From assembly GCA_900557355.1 (NCBI GenBank), contig USSR01000286.1:1-8234 (forward strand): a stretch of DNA of 8,234 bases, read 5' to 3'. This document shows, in pieces, positions 6,642 through 8,234 of this stretch; the first letter of the stretch is position 1; every line of letters starts with the position of its first letter. The notes under the pieces are model-generated. The model did not search any database. It saw only the letters and a program-made list of their open reading frames with translations, and was not told the origin of the DNA. The stretch is from an uncultured Bacteroides sp. (GTDB lineage Bacteria; Bacteroidota; Bacteroidia; Bacteroidales; Bacteroidaceae). Position numbers and translations under genes: made by a program.

Positions 6642-8153
6642 ATGAAGAAGCATTTCTTTAATGCCACCCTATTCTGGGCATTTTTATCGCTGGCTTTATG
6701 GACTACAGGATGTAGCGATGACGATGGCTATCCTGATGTAGACGGACAAGCTCCCTCTATAGCATTGACTGCCGACCACATCCAAACAGCAACCGGTCGA
6801 ACGTTCACGCTTGCAGGAACCATTACAGATGCTGATGGAATTTCAACTATTCAATTGCAATGTGCTGACCTGAATCTCAACAAAACAATCGATTTGATCG
6901 AGATTTACGACAAACCTCTGGATACCTACGAGTTGAGTTATGACTTTAAAATCCAAGCTAATGAGATTGGCGAACAATTCACAGTAAAAGTAACAGTAAC
7001 AGACGTAGGCGGACGTACCGTATCACAAGATGTACGGGTAACATTAGACGGAGACTTTGAAAATCCTGTGTTTGCTATTGCACCTGCAAACGGTAGCATG
7101 GTTACTGCATTATTGAGAGAGGGTGAGACCCCAAAATTCACTATGAATATCTCAGTAACTGACGATCGCGCACTGGATTATCTTATGCTTAACATTGAAG
7201 GCATCGAAGAATATACAAATCTGAAAGTGGATGCTGATGGCAGCAAAGCCTTTGAACATGCCTTTGAGATTACAATGCCTGCTGAAAAGAAGGATTATCC
7301 GATGACTATCACTGTTTACGACAAGACAGGAAAGAGCTCAACCGTTGAATGTACTGTATCTGTAACTGATGTACAGGACTTTGAAAAGATGTACCTTGCT
7401 GATGTTGCTACTGAAGCAGAACTGAATAGCGACGTATTCGGAGTACCGATGCGCATTGACCATGTAGGTGAATACCAATACCAAGCTCTCTATTATTGCC
7501 AGAAGGCTAATACTGAAATCTTCTTCTTGCCGCAAAAAACAAGTTTCTCTCCTATTTGCTACGGTATCGACCCGGCAGATGAAACCATGCTGACTGATAA
7601 CCCGGCGCTTGCCAAACCTATTGTTTTGACTGAAGCTAATGTATATTATAAAATCAATATCAACATTTTGCAGAAGACGTATGAAATAGAAACTTATTCA
7701 CTCGAAGATGCTACGGATCCATGGCCTGCAAATATGGTATACGGATTACCAACGATGGACAAATGGAATGACGGCGGTAGTACAATGATGGACTTTACGT
7801 TCGGTATGACATCGAGCAATCCTACTGAGGTTGTTTCTTTCAAACAAGATGCCACCAACCCGCACCTCTTCTATAATGAGCCGGTGACACTGACCGGAGG
7901 AGAATCTATGAACTTCATCATTCACAATTATCATACAGATCAGTGGTGGAACTTTGTACGCTGGTGTAGTGATACTTCAGAAGACCCCGAAATCTTCGGT
8001 TATTATACCGGAAGTACATTCAAAAATGAAAAGTACACCGGACCTACAACTACACAGGATGTCTGGTCTAAACCCAGAGTAACCACCACAGGATCCTACC
8101 AGTTCTGGTTTGACTCCCACCTGGGCAGAGCGAAATTAGTACGAGTAAATTAA
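6642..8153 (+). CDS. SusE/SusF-like outer-membrane surface lipoprotein
   Basis: A predicted glycan-binding surface lipoprotein, 503 residues. The signal peptide ends in lipobox TTGC with acylated C24; the next residues SDDD are an acidic run resembling the Bacteroidetes lipoprotein export signal, pointing to the outer face of the outer membrane. Residues about 37-137 and 138-245 look like two successive Ig/cadherin-like beta domains, each ending in a similar pattern (TVTDVGGRTVS and TVYDKTGKSST). The C-terminal half (about 250-355 and 362-503) resembles SusE/SusF-type modules and ends with SYQFWFDSHLGRAKLVRV, a closing strand pattern I associate with those proteins. Tryptophans W361, W375, W435, W436, W441, W475 and W489 could include sugar-stacking residues. 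No catalytic motif is recognised. It is the first gene after the HTCS-controlled promoter and is followed after 19 bases by another exported protein. SusE/F assignment and binding role are inferred from features and context. Confidence 0.8.
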   Translation: MKKHFFNATLFWAFLSLALWTTGCSDDDGYPDVDGQAPSIALTADHIQTATGRTFTLAGTITDADGISTIQLQCADLNLNKTIDLIEIYDKPLDTYELSYDFKIQANEIGEQFTVKVTVTDVGGRTVSQDVRVTLDGDFENPVFAIAPANGSMVTALLREGETPKFTMNISVTDDRALDYLMLNIEGIEEYTNLKVDADGSKAFEHAFEITMPAEKKDYPMTITVYDKTGKSSTVECTVSVTDVQDFEKMYLADVATEAELNSDVFGVPMRIDHVGEYQYQALYYCQKANTEIFFLPQKTSFSPICYGIDPADETMLTDNPALAKPIVLTEANVYYKININILQKTYEIETYSLEDATDPWPANMVYGLPTMDKWNDGGSTMMDFTFGMTSSNPTEVVSFKQDATNPHLFYNEPVTLTGGESMNFIIHNYHTDQWWNFVRWCSDTSEDPEIFGYYTGSTFKNEKYTGPTTTQDVWSKPRVTTTGSYQFWFDSHLGRAKLVRVN

Positions 8154-8172
8154 CCTAATAATAGTCTGACAA

Positions 8173-8234
8173 ATGAGAAAGCAACTATTAATTGCATGTC
8201 TTTTATTACTGTCCATATGTAGCTATGCGCAACA
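8173..8234 (+). CDS. Start of an exported protein, cut off by the window end
   Basis: An ATG at 8173, 19 bases after the lipoprotein stop codon, opens a frame that is still open at the window end: 20 full codons beginning MRKQLLIACLLLL and ending CSYAQ. This is a typical signal peptide (basic start, leucine-rich core, cleavage expected at SYA-Q), with no lipobox-like LxxC at its end. The short gap suggests co-transcription with the lipoprotein. In PULs a SusC-like TonB-dependent transporter often starts this way, but a secreted glycosidase would look the same at this length, so the product is left open. Confidence 0.7.
   Translation, partial: MRKQLLIACLLLLSICSYAQ

Overview
The window looks like a chromosomal segment from a gut-type Bacteroides (Bacteroidales). 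The evidence is a hybrid two-component sensor-regulator of the kind found almost only in this group, a surface-type lipoprotein with an acidic export signal after its lipobox cysteine, promoters built on TTTG and TAnnTTTG instead of the E. coli pattern, a lack of Shine-Dalgarno sequences, and moderate AT-richness. The genus is inferred from these traits; the species cannot be named.

Layout: positions 1-166 are an upstream regulatory region with a perfect 18-bp tandem duplication, followed by a promoter region. Positions 167-1648 (+) encode a secreted GH30-family glycosidase, ended by a long perfect hairpin (1655-1702). Positions 1792-2226 (+) encode a small cysteine-containing protein of unknown function (DUF6078-like). 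Positions 2227-2397, between two convergent genes, hold a regular array of nine TGCCA/TGGCA pentamers placed exactly every 11 bp. Positions 2398-6441 (-) encode a complete 1347-residue hybrid two-component system (HTCS): two periplasmic propellers, Y_Y_Y domain, membrane helix, histidine kinase, receiver and AraC-type DNA-binding domain. Positions 6442-6641 are a divergent control region. Positions 6642-8153 (+) encode a SusE/F-like surface lipoprotein. A further secreted or exported protein starts at 8173 and runs off the end; it is probably the next gene of the same operon.

The segment reads as the regulatory end of a polysaccharide utilization locus (PUL). The HTCS would sense a glycan breakdown product in the periplasm and activate the divergent operon starting at 6642. 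Two observations stand out. First, the promoter region of the lipoprotein operon (6506-6581) and that of the GH30 gene (73-150) can be aligned by hand over about 75 bp, including a pair of 22-bp-spaced direct repeats. This suggests that both are controlled by the HTCS and that the GH30 belongs to the same regulon although it lies on the other side of the regulator gene. Second, the 11-bp-phased array between the DUF6078-like gene and the HTCS gene is not explained by any gene or by an ordinary terminator, and is the best candidate for something undescribed here.
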